NCBI RefSeq assembly: GCF_016920785.2
Contig: NW_024609857.1
Location: 8,079,618 to 8,143,617 of the forward strand
Direction of reading: 5' to 3'
DNA length: 64,000 bases
DNA from: Ixodes scapularis
Lineage: Eukaryota; Arthropoda; Arachnida; Ixodida; Ixodidae
Below the pieces are notes generated by a model, which was given only the letters and a program-made list of their open reading frames with translations, did no database searches and was not told where the DNA came from. Position numbers and translations under genes: made by a program. Below, piece by piece: positions 1 through 13,000 of the stretch (position 1 is its first letter; each line of letters opens with the position of its first letter).

Positions 1-147
1 CACTGTGAGTGAAACTTAGCTTAATTGCCGCGTACAATTTTCAGGTGTATATTACGCTTTCGGACAGCACAGAATTTCGGGGTGTGCGCGTTGGTGAATT
101 TCCCTTGATACTTACTTTTGAGTCGTGAAAATACCGCCCTCCTCTTA

Positions 148-172
148 CCCCCCCCCCCCCCCCCCCCCCCCG
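148..172. repeat. Poly-C tract
   Basis: A run of more than twenty C residues follows a pyrimidine stretch. The rest of 1-312 shows no exon or named repeat. Confidence 0.9.
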
Positions 173-312
173 GTCAGGATGTCCCGCATTGCACCGGCAG
201 GACGGCGGTCTCCCTAGTCTGTCTGTTTGCTCTCTAGGGAAGCCATGTCTGTCTGTTTTCTTCCTGGATATTGTTGCAAGGACTACCATTTTGTCATAAA
301 AGCTTATATGTC

Positions 313-731
313 TTAAAGGGTAACTGCAAAGAAAAAAAAGTGTATTTTTAAACAGCCTAATTGGGACAAGCATGTCACAAAACACTTTTCCTGCCAAAAA
401 CAAAATTTTTTTACAGCAATATTTATTGCGCGAGACTGATTTTAGTTTGCAGCTATTTCGTCCATTTTAAACTGCGCGCCACAAAGTTGGTATTATACGT
501 CACATAGTGGCTGCTATATGTAACAGAGTGACGTATAACAGCCACTCTGTGCGCGTCAAAAGAGCAGGAGTTTCAAATGTGGAGAAGTTGTGACTCCAAC
601 TAAATTACGTTTTGCGGCGTAAATATTGCTAGAAAAAATTTGTTTTTTCGCGGAAGATATGTTTTCTGACATGCTTGTCTAATATAGGCTGTTTAAAAAC
701 ACAGTTTTTTTTCTTTGCAGTTACCCTTTAA
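313..731. mobile_element. MITE with about 45-bp inverted ends and TTAA flanks
   Basis: The left end (TTAAAGGGTAACTGCAAAGA) and right end (TCTTTGCAGTTACCCTTTAA) are inverted copies that stay alike for about 45 bases, as far as the GGCTGTTTAAA motif. Both edges are TTAA, suggesting a TTAA-targeting (piggyBac-like) source, though the inner ends do not start with CCC. It is about 420 bp with no coding capacity, probably in an SF3A3 intron. Confidence 0.8.
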
Positions 732-1014
732 GAATGAGCTCTCGGTTTGATAAAGCGCCTTGAAACATTGAAGGTTCGTAACTTGATCTTGTTCTTGCTT
801 TGCATTCCTATTTTTTGCATTTTTTTTTAGATGACACAAAGCATGAAGTAGTTTGTAGTTTATTGTGGAGAAGTGGAGGATAGGACCAGGTCTATCTCCC
901 AGAGGTGTCATTACCGTCATCCGGTCTTAGCGGAGGGGGAGAGAAGCATTACGGAGGACAGAACAAATTCTCATGACATGTCCTATGCATCTCACAATAC
1001 CTTCTTGCTTTCAG

Positions 1015-1087
1015 ATCCAAGTGCCCATGTCTGTTGAGTTTGAAGAAATGAACAAAGCACGGGAAAATCCATCGGAGGACATGCAGA
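1015..1087 (+). CDS. SF3A3: SF3A3 exon (first in window)
   Basis: The acceptor is ttgctttcag and the donor A|gtaagt. The exon enters in phase 0 at IQVPMSVEFEE and leaves one base over. The next intron (1088-1198) is 111 nt, a multiple of three, and has no stop in frame. Confidence 0.94.
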
Positions 1088-4000
1088 GTAAGTTTTCATG
1101 TGCAGTTTTGGTTGGGATGTGTCTGCTAAAGTGCAGTAATTCTCTGTTATCTACAAATGACATGATCACTATAATGAAACCATTTTTTTTTCATTTAGAT
1201 CTGGTAGAATTTTCGGATGAAGAAGGCTATGGCAAGTACCTTGACTTGCATGAATGCTACGAGAAGTACATCAACCTTAAAGGAATCGAGGTAAAAGTTT
1301 TGATAACGCAGTGTTGTTTGTGGCACTCACGAATTTCATTCACAATTCCAGCGAGTGGACTACTTGTCATACCTGTCAACGTTTGACCAGCTCTTTGACA
1401 TCTCGAAGGAAAAGAAAAATTCGGAGTACAAGAAGTGAGCTGGAGAGTTTCATACTCCTCAAATAGTACTTGTCACATTGTTTTCTCTAGAGATGTTTCC
1501 TTATAAATTACTTCCTTTGTTTTCTCTACAGGTACCTGGATTGTCTCTTGGATTACTTTCAGGATTACACCCTTAGAGTGAAGCCTCTGCTTGACATCAA
1601 CCAGGCAAGTGTTTTGCAGGCTGTAATTCAGATATAGTGGAACCTCGTGGATACATTCTTGGTTTTTGCGTTTTTCCGGCTTCTACGTTCAAAGGCGCCA
1701 ATCCTGCCGAGCTCCCATAGGAACACGTATTAATTTCCCGTTTAGTGCATTTACTTTCCCCGTTCTTAAGTCTAAAAAGCCGCCGGCCGATTCACGAGAT
1801 GGACCGGCTCGCGGATAGATTGATCACGTGACGACGCGTCCACAGATCGTCTGCCTCCCAAGCGCACTCGCACGGAGGGAGAGATGAGGGACAGCAAGGA
1901 TCTGTCAAACTCGCTGAACGACTGCACAGTGACATCGTCGTCCAAGATCTAATGCAACGAAGAATAATTGTGTGCTGCTGTTACGTGCCGCGCGAGATAG
2001 AACACTGTGAGAGGCGTGGCGTGAAGTGCCACTACCTTTAATAATCCAAGGCATAACACAAGTGTGCTCGTGCTCGAGGAGGGTCAGATAAGAGGCAACG
2101 GAGTCCCTGGCTTACAAGGGGCATTTGCCCACGTCCTCGTCCCCTTGCTTTCATGCGCAACACTTCAATACACCACAGGCACAAGATCTTTCCCAACCTT
2201 GTTGGGTCTTTGTTTGCCGGATGAGTGACTGTGTGTATGTGCGGGACTGAGTGCTGTGTGCTAGACAAGTTTTAACAGAAGCTTCGTGACATGGACCCAG
2301 AGGGGTACTGGAATCTGCAGTGCATCAGCTGAAAACAGTTCCTGCAGCTTCCTTCACGCCTAAAAATAAAGAATTGCGCGACAGAACGAACGAGCGAATA
2401 AACGGAACGTACAAATTTCAGGTGAGGCAAGTAAAATGATGAAAAATAAAGTGCCTCAGTCTGCTCCCATGTTAGCATTGCATACCTAATTCGACTTAAA
2501 ATAAATGACGAGGGTAAAAAACAAAATTAATCTTTTTGTTTCAAAAAGCTAATTTGGAGAAAAAATTGCCTAGCTGGCCACAGCCAAGGGACAGGGCCCG
2601 AATCAGCAGCTTTTATTTGGTAGGTAAACTCCCCCCTCCCCTGCTCTATTCTTGGTCTTGTTCTTGGTCTTCATATTATATTTTGTAGTGCTCTTCTCTT
2701 TGTTCTCCTTGTCCTTTCTTGTTGGAAGGTCCATGAGCTGGTGGGTTCGGTGGAATTGATCGAGAGATTGACAAAATATACCTGGAAAGAGATGAAAATT
2801 TTTAAATACCCCGCCAATAAAAAAAAAATATTTGTATATGTAATATATAGATGGGGTTTTTGATAGTAATATTTTTATTACTATTATTATTACTATTTCT
2901 TTTAATTAGTGTTTTATTAATTCCTTTTCTTTGAGGTGTATAACTGAGGTTTTACCTCCTGAAAATTAATAATCCAGGGTCATTCTTTTTCTTGTAGACA
3001 TTATTGTAAAATACCGGGCAAGCGCCCACTTAAACTTTGGAGATAATCGGAAAAAAATAGATGGGCGCTTGTCCGGTCATCAATTTTACATATAAATGTT
3101 CTGTGCATATTTTCTCAGATCTTGCAAATTTGGTAATGGGCGCTTAATGTGGAATGGGCGGATGCGCGGTATTCTACGGTAGTTGCTTGCCCCAAGATTG
3201 AGTAATTTCTGATATTACCGTATGCACACGTGTAAGGGCCGCACTTTTTTTTCTCAAGAAATGAGGACCAATTTTTAGGGTGCGGCCCATAACGCGACGT
3301 GCAATTTTTAAAGTAAAAAGAACGTACCAGATAGCGAACGAAGAGCATTTATTGCAGTACACGGCATATGTGCTTAATCGTCGTCGCTCAATGAGTCCTC
3401 AGACTCGGAGTCTGAGGTGGTCTCTTGCGCAGCATCGTCCTTCCACAAGCAGTCGTCTTCAGTACCATCCAAGCTGTTGGATATACTGGTGACCTTAAAG
3501 CTTCGGGATACAACGTCCGTCGATAGCGAGCTCCACGCTGACAGGATCCAACCGAGAACAGTCGCAAGCGGTGCCCTCTTCAGCCGTCCGGTCGGCGTCT
3601 GCTCATGGCTGCCGCTTGCCATCCATCCAGTGTAGAGCCTTTGGAATTCAACCTTAAAAGGTTGATTTACGCTGACGTCCAACGGCTGCAGCATTCCAGT
3701 GAGGCCGCCCGGAATCATGGCCATGTCTGTGCCGACACGGTGCAGCGTTGGTGCTCAGCGCCGGTGGTCCGCACGGCGACGCTCTTGCCTTTCAGTTCGA
3801 CTGTGTAGTTCTCCGGACAGTCAAACCATGCAGGAGTTTGATCAGCGTTCCCTATTTGCGAAAGTAGATAATTATGTTCATGGTGAAGGCCGATGACATA
3901 CTTATGAAAACTAAGCACCTTGTCAATGTAGTCTTCTGGCAGCCGCTGGCTCAACGTGGTTCTTCGCCGAAAGGAGAGCCCCTTCCTTTTCAGAAACCTT

Positions 4001-7000
4001 CGCGCCCAGCCAGCACTAGCCTTGAAAGTCTCGGCCGGTATGTTCTTTGCACGTGCCAAGGCTAGTGCCTTCACGCGCAGCATGTCCGTTGTGAGTGCGA
4101 AACCATCGTTCCGCACTTCAGTCACATAGCGGAACAAGTCTTCTTCCAGTTCCGGAAACTTGCATGGTTTTCCTCGGAAAGCGCGCTTTTTGCTGTTGGT
4201 GTTTTCCAAAGCTTCCTTTTGAGTGCACCGTCGTCGAACACACTTTTCGTCGACGTCGAATTTTCTGCCGGTGGCACGTTTCCCGTTCTCGAGAGCAAAC
4301 TTGATCACCTTTAACTTGTAGCTAGCCGTGTAACTATTCAGGTACTTGCCCATCATGCCACAACGTAAACGCTCGGTAGAAGACAAGCAAACATGAGAGA
4401 CAACACGGCGTTCACAACTCCAGCAAATGGCCGGCTGAACTGGCTGAACTGCACAAGTTGGTGATGCTAATGCCGATACGGATAGCGCCATCTATCGACA
4501 ACGCTTAGAAGCTAGCATGCAGGCGCGCATTTTGAATGCGTATGGGTCAGCGAAAGTGTGGGTGCGGCCCTTACGCGGGTTTTTTTCTTTCCGAATATGT
4601 AGTTCAGAGAAACGGGGTGTGTCCCGTACACGGGTGCGGCTCTTACACGCGTATATACGGTAGCATTATATGTGGGTTGGGATTTACGCTTGGATTGTGG
4701 ATTTCATCCTGTAGATATCCTATTGGAACTACAATATGATTCGGTTCGCAATCCTCATGGAACTTTTTTTTTTTGTTATCTTTTAATGTTAAAGTTAGCA
4801 AGACAGGTATGTGAAACCGATTATTGGGGATGGTCAGTTAGGGCTGTCATGATCGGAATAATTATTTTTATTTATTTATTTATTTCAGATACCCTCAGGG
4901 CCAAAGGCATTAGAGAGGGGAGTGGGTACAATGTATAAGTATAAAGTTAAAAAATGCAGTGGTTATTAGTACAGTAAATTGACTCTTATTTATACAATGT
5001 TAGCTATGGCGTTCTTGAACTGCTGGGGATCTTTGATTGTTGCTGTCGGGGCGGGAAGGCCATTCCACTCCACTGATGTGCGAGGAAAGAATGACTGAAA
5101 AAAAGCATTAGTTCTACACGATGGAATCCCGACTTTATGAACATGATCTAATCTAGATGAGATGTATTGGGGGGGTAAAATATGTTCGGCGCGCAAGGAG
5201 GGATGAAGAAACAGTTTGTGAAAGAGACAAAGACGAGAGATTTTGCGGCGGGATGTTAGGGATGGCAGATCAAGGTTAGATTTCATTGTACTGATGCTTG
5301 CAGTTCTATTATAGTTAGACAATATGAAATGAACAGAATTATTTTGAACCATTTCAAGTGAGTGTATCAAGTTTTCGTGGCTTGGATCCCAAACCGAAAC
5401 GGAATATTCGAGTTTAGAGCGAATGAGGACCTTGTAGAGTAGTAGTTTTAGGGATGAAGGTGCTTTAGCAAAGTTACGTCGAAGATAACCCAGCATGCGG
5501 TTAGCGTTATTAATGACGTACGAGGTGTGAACGCTCCAAGTTAGGTTAGATGAAATGTGGACACCAAGGTATTTATAAGAAGATACGGCGTCTAAAGGCA
5601 CATTATTAAGAGAGTAGACAGGCGAGTTAATATTTTTTCTAGAGACACGCATAAGTTTACATTTGTTAATGTTTAGTTCCATGCACCATGTTTTGCACCA
5701 TACAGAGATGGCGTTAAGGTCAGATTGAAGAGTGGTTATATCGTTATCACATAAAATTTCCCGGAAAATTACACAATCATCTGCAAACAAATGAATATGG
5801 GAAGAAACACAAAAAGAGAGGTCATTAATGTAGATAAGAAAAAGGAGAGGGCCAAGCACAGAGCCTTGGGGCACGCCGGAGTGGACGCCACTTGGGGGAG
5901 ATGTGAGGCTGTTAGCTGAAACGAACTGAGAACGGTTAATGAGGAAGTATTCGAGCCATATAAGAAGTTTAGGATAGAGATTAAGCTGACTTAATTTAAG
6001 AAGTAAAAGCTTATGACACACCTTATCAAATGCTTTCGAAAAGTCTAAAAATATGCAGTCGGTGAGTGATGATCGGTCAAGAATGGCGTTTAGTTTATGA
6101 GTGAAAGATACCAATTGAGTTTCGCACGAATAAGTTTTACGGAAGCCGTGTTGTGAAGGTGTGAAAAATGAGTTCGATTCAAGAAAGTTAGCGAGGTTAG
6201 AAAACAGAATGTGCTCCAAAATTTTACACGGGATGCTTGTGAGCGAAATGGGTCGATAATTAAGGGGAGAATTCTTGTTACCTGATTTGTGGAGTGGAAC
6301 AACCTTTCCCACCTTCCACTCAGCAGGGAGATAACCATTGTCAAGGGACTGTTGGAAAACTTTTGATAAAATGATAGAAGAATAAACACTGGTACTTTTT
6401 AAAAATTTTGGGTCAATTAAATCGCAACCAGGGGCAGAAGATTGTTTGAGTGATCTAATTACGCTTTCAACACCACTGGGATCAATAATAACAGGAAACA
6501 TTGCAAGGTAATCACATGAGTTTACATTAGGCAATGGGACGTCTGTAGTTACGGAAAAATTGCGTGAAAATATATAATTAAGAACGATGGCACATTGATT
6601 AGAGGGAATGACATTACCATCACTGTTGACGAGGGTGATATTGTTATTATCTTTTGGGTTAATAACACGCCAAAACTTTTTTGTGTCAGTTGTTAGCATG
6701 ACTGGCAAAGTATTTTGAAGATACTCTGCTTTAGCTTCTCTTATCGCTGTTACGTATTCCTCGGAAGCAAGCTGATATGCGGCCCAGCGCGCATCGTTTG
6801 AAGAAAGTTTAGCTGACCTGAACAGTCGTTTTTTTTTGTTAGATAGACGTTTAATGCGAACGTTAAACCACGGTGCGTTACTGTTAGAGATAATAGTGCT
6901 AGTAGGGATGTACTTATTCGTTAGAGCATTAACCTTGGTTACAAACATATCCCAGTTATTTTGTACGCTACGTTTATCAAAATCCTTCAAAAAAATATCA

Positions 7001-10000
7001 AGAAACACGGATAATTCAGAATTAATGGCTTCAAAGTTCGCATTCCTGTAGTTTCGAATAGTTTTCACTTTTTTAATGGTTTTAGGTCGCGACAGGTTTA
7101 AGTGTAGTGATAGCAGGGAATGATCGCTCAGGCCGGGTAAATAACTGATGTCAGATACAAGATCGGGCTGAGGTGTTAGTATGAGATCTAGGACGTTTGC
7201 GACAGATGAGGTCGTTCTGGTAGGTTGTTTCACGAGTTGTGTGAATGAAAAGACAGAGCACATTTCTAAAAATTCATTAGCTAAGGTGGAAAAGGGGGCC
7301 ATACTGGGTGTCTCACCATCCCATGTTATATTTGGAATATTGAAATCCCCAAACAAAAATAAAGGTAACGTGGGATAGCGAGTTTTGTAATGCTTACTAA
7401 TATTTGTTGGTGGAACTATTCTCATGAGCATCCTAGGTCCGTTGGAAGTATTTAATAATGTGCTCTAACGATAATTTTTTATTTTTTTATTGTTTTTTTT
7501 TTGGTGTTTTTTGTTGAGGCTCATTATGGGTGCCGTGTTTCTCATTGCACTCCTCTCGGCAGCCGAGGGCTCAGTGTTCCTCACTCCTGGAAGGGCAAGT
7601 CCTTTCCCTTCTTGATTCTTGTGATTCTATTATTCTTTTTTTTAAATTAAATATCGACAGTTTTTTTTAAATTATTTTTATATCTTGTATTTTGAGGTGC
7701 TCTCAACTCACCCCCAGAGGAACAGACCAGAGGCGGGTGGGGCAGCCTCTGAATCCCGGGGAGGATGTCAGACAACCCCCGGGAAACACCCAGCCGTAAG
7801 CTGGCATCGCCTCATGCCGACCTAGTTGCCAGGGTATTCCCTTCATAGTTGCCAGCAATGTACCATCTTGGTTTTGCTTGTCAAATGAAAGGTGTGTTGT
7901 GGCCAGACGAAAAGTTTTTCGAGTCAACCCCCCCAAAATCCGTGAAAATAACAGACCGAAAAAGCTGAGCGCCTTTTCACTCATGGATTTTTTTACTTCA
8001 AGCCACGCTTCAAACACGTTTATTCTGACAACGAAAGTTTTTTTTTTTTTTTTTTAAAGGGCAACACGAAGATAGTGCATTATTCGCGACTCCAACTAAC
8101 TATAGGTGGCACCACTCATTTTCCAAGATGGCGGGTTTAGTGAGGGTCAGAGATGCGTGCCGCTGTTGAGCCTGTCTAGTGTGCTGGCTTCACTGAGCGA
8201 CATAAATTATTCCTGGTAATACGAGGAAGCTAATGTTTTATGAGCGCAGGTCACCTCTTTAGCCTGGAAACAAGAACGGTGTTTAGCGTATTAATTACGG
8301 AAGGATGCGCATTTTAATTCTGGAGCGAAACCGAAACTTACCTCTATTTTGGATTTAATTTCTCGACAGAGGTCTTAATTTCGGATTCTTTCATGACTCA
8401 AGATGTGTCTCACCTCGTAATTATTTACTTAGAAAAGTTGTTTGCGGAAACTTTATTTTGTGACATACTGTTCGATCCAGGCTGATATTCATAGTTGTTG
8501 AAAAAATTAGTGCTGATATCTGCGTTCTCGCTGCCTTTTTCTCGCTCAGATAATTGTCATGGGAAATAATGACAATTATCCCAGCACAAGAATAAGAGAA
8601 TAATTCCAATTTTTACAATATGTCCACGAAACGCATAAACTAATAAACGCTGCTCTCACTGCAACAACCCAAGACGGAATCTGAGTCAGACAGCTGAAGT
8701 GTGTGTGTGTGTTTTTATAGCACCGCGTGACGCGTAGGACTTTATATTACATCCAGCATTTAACTGTTTGTCTATCTTGATAACTATGTCAGAGTTTTTC
8801 ATATGCTAAAAAGAAAACAGAATTATACCTTTCTGGAAAGAATATTAGGGTTAAATAGAGTATTCTCGTGATCTTGGCGTTAATGAGAGGCATACATTGC
8901 CGCGATTTGTATTTGATAATATTAAAATTCACATATTTGAATAAGTAATTCTTCAAGCTCTAATATAATTTCTTGCTTATGGTCTAATTTTAAACGCGCG
9001 AAGAAATATGACAATGAATCTGTGCTAATATATCGTCACTGGTTCCAATTGCTGCATTTTAATTACAAATAAAATAAAAATAGTCTAAAATCAATGAAAA
9101 CATTCTAGCTAATGTGAGAAATCCATGTAAAATTACATTAATTGTGGGTAAAGTATATTTTGCTATCAAAGTCGCAACTTTTGACAATCGGCGAAACGTC
9201 CAAAGTCGCCGCCAATATACTTCCAGACCAAATGCCCAAAAGTTACAAAAAAGCTTTTTTTTTATTACTAGTTTTTTTCATAACATTTATTTACTTTTGT
9301 ATTTGCTCGCCGTCGTTTTGCCAATCTCAGCCTTTCCAGTTCGAAGGAACGCCTACCTGCTTGCACGTCTGCTCACTGCAGCACGTTTCGTTGGCGTTGG
9401 AAGCCGGTGAAACAGTAGTGAGTTTTACTATTGCGTATACTAGCGAACTCAAGGCCTGTGTGTTTGCGTTAGCTTTGCGCGTTCCACACTGCACGTGCGC
9501 GGAGCCTGAAATCGCGGTCTTGGGTGCCGCGTGGCGATGAAGCGCACGCGCAACGTGGGGCACGTAACTCTAACGCAGACGCACACCGCTTGCGTTTGCT
9601 TCTATGCACAATACTAAAACTCTCCAGTAAGGTACAATCCCATACCGGCTGCAGCACTACGTTGGGACAGTGAAGAGTGTTGTTTGCATTCGGAAACGAC
9701 ATTTCGCGAGCCATGATCGCGAGCAGTTCCGCCATGCCCGCTGAGCAGGAGAATCGGGGGACCCTCACTAGAGCGCTTCCCGTTTCCGCCGCGGGAGGGC
9801 GAGCGTCGGGCTGGAGACGCGAATTGTGTTTTGTTCTGTTTTTGTTTGTTTGCTGGTCTATGTTGTCACGTGGTTCTAGTACCACACGTGAGGGAAGCTG
9901 CAAGAACTTCGCCCGGCTGACGCACTGCAGGTTCTGGTACCCCCTCCCGATCCGTGTGAAGAAGCTTTTGTCAAAACTCGTCTAGCATGCCGCAATCTCT

Positions 10001-13000
10001 CCTGCACGTACACTACAGTCTGTCGTCCAGCAAGACCTTTTTTGCAGCTGTGATGTACTGAGGTCGCGCGGGGACAAACCGACGAGGACATTGACAAGCA
10101 GCCCTCCACAAGCCCAGGACTACGTTGCTTGCCCGCATTTAAGTCGCCGAAAGTGCCAGGGGGAAATTAGGAGCTTTTCCTGAATGTATTCGAGTTCATA
10201 CCAACGAATGTTTACAAACATTTGTCTGAGCCAATTCCAGTTAACACCTACAAATGTTTGCATAAAATAAATTGTTTCAGGACAGTTGCTGTCTTATCCC
10301 TAGCGCCTCCCAAACAGCGTTATCATTCCTTACATTTTCCCGGATCGTACGTTTTATTTACCTGGTCCCTGAAAAACATATCAACGAGGTTCTAGTGTAT
10401 TCCTTCCGTTAGTCTTCCGGCATAGGGTAATGGAGATCTGCCATTTTTACTCCTAGGAAATGGAGAATGTGATGGCAGACTTTGAGAAACAGTGGGAAGC
10501 GGGAACATTTCCTGGCTGGCAGGTGAGCATTCGTCAATTTGCCTTACAATTAAAGGGAAACTCGTTGTTCTTGACAAGAAGATGCAGTTTTTAAGTTTCT
10601 TAATCTCTTTGCAACATCATTGATTTCCATTTTCTTTCTATGCTGTGTTGGTTCAGTGACGTCTCGTTAATACGGACACGTTCGTTCCCTCAAAAGGCGT
10701 CCATAATGCGAGTTAAGAATGAGACAAGAATGCATGTACTTACCAAGTTCATCCCCTAAAATGTTGTCTATATAGCAGGTTATCCAAATTAACGGGATCC
10801 GTATTAACGAGATATGACTGTAGTACTATGCACTAAAATTTCAGAATAGTCAAAGCGCAAAATGAATCCAAGGACTCTGATGGAGCGACCAGCGCTTTTC
10901 CGTGCCTGTAACCTGCGTACCGCATAAAAATGTGTCTGTTTTCAGAAAGAAGCTGGGAGTGCTTTGGCACATGCCGGAGCCCATCTTGACCTGTCTGCAT
11001 TCTCGTCCTGGGAGGCAAGTGCTTCTCACTGCGTCGAAATATTGTCTCTGAGATCGAAAGGTTTTCGCTAGCTTTCTTCTAGTAAGAGAGCTGCAAGCAT
11101 GCACTTGATGTGCCTATACTTTGCTTTCAGGAGCTGGCTTCTCTAGGGCTGGACAGACTCAAGTCTGCCTTGATGGCTCTGGGTCTAAAGTGTGGAGGGT
11201 ATGTAGGCTGATCTGCTTTAAAATTACTCTTTCGTTCTTGTATATTCATCTGTGTTCCTTAAGGCGTCGTGTTTTCCTTGCATTTCAGCACTCTGGAAGA
11301 GCGTGCCCAGCGCCTCTTCAGCTCCAAAGGGAAACAGATCAGTGAGCTGGATCCTTCCCTGTTCACCAAGTCGAAGCCGGGCCGGACAAAGGACACGGAA
11401 AAACAGAAGGAGATTGCGACGTTGGAGGCACAGCTGTACCGCTTTGCTGAGATCCTCTCTGTAAGCAGTTTTGTCTCTCTCTCTCCGTGTTTGCTGGGGA
11501 TCCCAGACTGAGACGTTAATTTTATTTGTACAACAACGAAGCTCTTGTCTGGTGCATTGAGCAGACGGCATCTAGGAAAACTTGCCTGGGAGATTTCATG
11601 CGGCTTTTGGTTGATCTGCATACGGGCACCCTGCTCTTTTTTACAGTCATGTTTGTTCATGCTTTTCATGATTGCTTTGTGGCAGAAGTGCATGTGGGCA
11701 GTCTTGCCGGAAGGGTCTTTCTTCACTAAATAGACCTAGAGTTCTTCAGTGTACAACAAGTAAGGAGTCACAATAAGCATCCAGGTGCTAAAGTTGTTCA
11801 ATAGGTGTAGTCCTCAACCATTGATATTTACACATCCCTCATGGAGGATTCACAGCAAAAGGAGGAAGGGGTGTATTGAGGATAACTGTAAGGACAAAAC
11901 ACTAGTTGTAAAATGCATTTGTTTTATTTGTCATATATTGCAGAAACATCACGAGAGGTATGTTTTTTGTACGGAACAGAAAATTGATTGTTTGTCCTGA
12001 CTGATGAGAGAAGAGCTTTGCTGGTCATAGTAAACATTTTCAAAACCAATACATTAGTGTGACTTGAAGGTAAACATGTTCGGCAGATATCTGCCTGGTT
12101 GGGTGAATTTAAATGTAAAGAATAAAGAAATACGCCAACCAAAAAGTCGAAAAATTGTCCCAACGTTTCGAAACAGTTCGTTTCTTCCTCAGGGGCGACT
12201 AAACGGGATAATAGCTTCTTTGTCTTTCTTTGAACTGGCTATCTCTTCTTCTTCATTGTCGATTGCTGGTTGTCTTCGTTTCGCCTGCGCCGTCTTGATT
12301 GTATCTCGTAACCCATGAACATATAAACTGGGTAAGGTGCCTCGTTCCCTTTGTTCAGCGTCACAAGTTTCTTTACTTGCGACCTCCGGTGTTTTTGTAA
12401 GACCGTCTGAGCGCAGTTTTCTGCGAACAGCTGCAATGATGGGAAAATGTCTGGAATACGGTTTTCTAGCTGTCGACGTATAAAGAACAAGTCCAACTGC
12501 TTTTTCTTCAAGGTGGAGTAGCATTCATGAAGTCACGCCTTTACCAGCAGGTGCTCTGCACGCATCACAATCTTGTGGCCTTCCTGTGTGTTAACATGGC
12601 GTTTGAGGTGTAGACTTTGAGGGACCACTTGCCTGTCGCGGCACACCTTGGTAAATTCCAGGTGCGTTTCGAATGAAGAGATGCTGCGGTTTATGTTGAC
12701 ATACCGCTTCGCCAGTTGTGCTGTCTCCCGCCCAAAGTCTTGGAGCAAAGACTTGAAGGTAAACATGTTCGGCAGATATCTGCCTGGCAGTTTACCTTTC
12801 CTTGACGTGCTAATCAAAAGACAGGGTGAGGCACTGAATTTTACAGTGTATAGGAAGCCTACGCACACGGGACGATACCTCCAATTTGATTCAAACCACC
12901 CGCTAAGTCACAAAGCGTCAGTAGTTTCGACACTTCTGATGAGGGCAAAGAATATATGTTCATCTGCAACAGACAAAAGGAAAGAGGAGCAAGCGATCAC

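Larger units (their letters stand above)
3216..4662 (-). mobile_element. Internally deleted pogo/Tigger-like DNA transposon
   Basis: Inverted ends start TACCGTATgcACaCGTGTAA on the left and, read on the other strand, TACCGTATatACgCGTGTAA on the right, bounded by TA. Inside each end the GTGCGGCCCnTAACGCG motif recurs (about 3278-3300 and 4558-4580), so each end carries a subterminal repeat facing the terminal one. The interior holds a pogo-type transposase in two pieces with the catalytic centre missing. Total 1.45 kb. It is inserted in an SF3A3 intron, antisense to the gene. Confidence 0.88.

Noticed and set aside
41..403. 120-codon open frame on the - strand at the window start
   Set aside because: It runs through a poly-C/poly-G tract that supplies the Gly run, has no known domain and overlaps the TTAA-flanked MITE.
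9469..9903. 144-codon - strand frame
   Set aside because: Arg/Ser-rich translation of a GC-rich intron segment, with no homology and no gene context.
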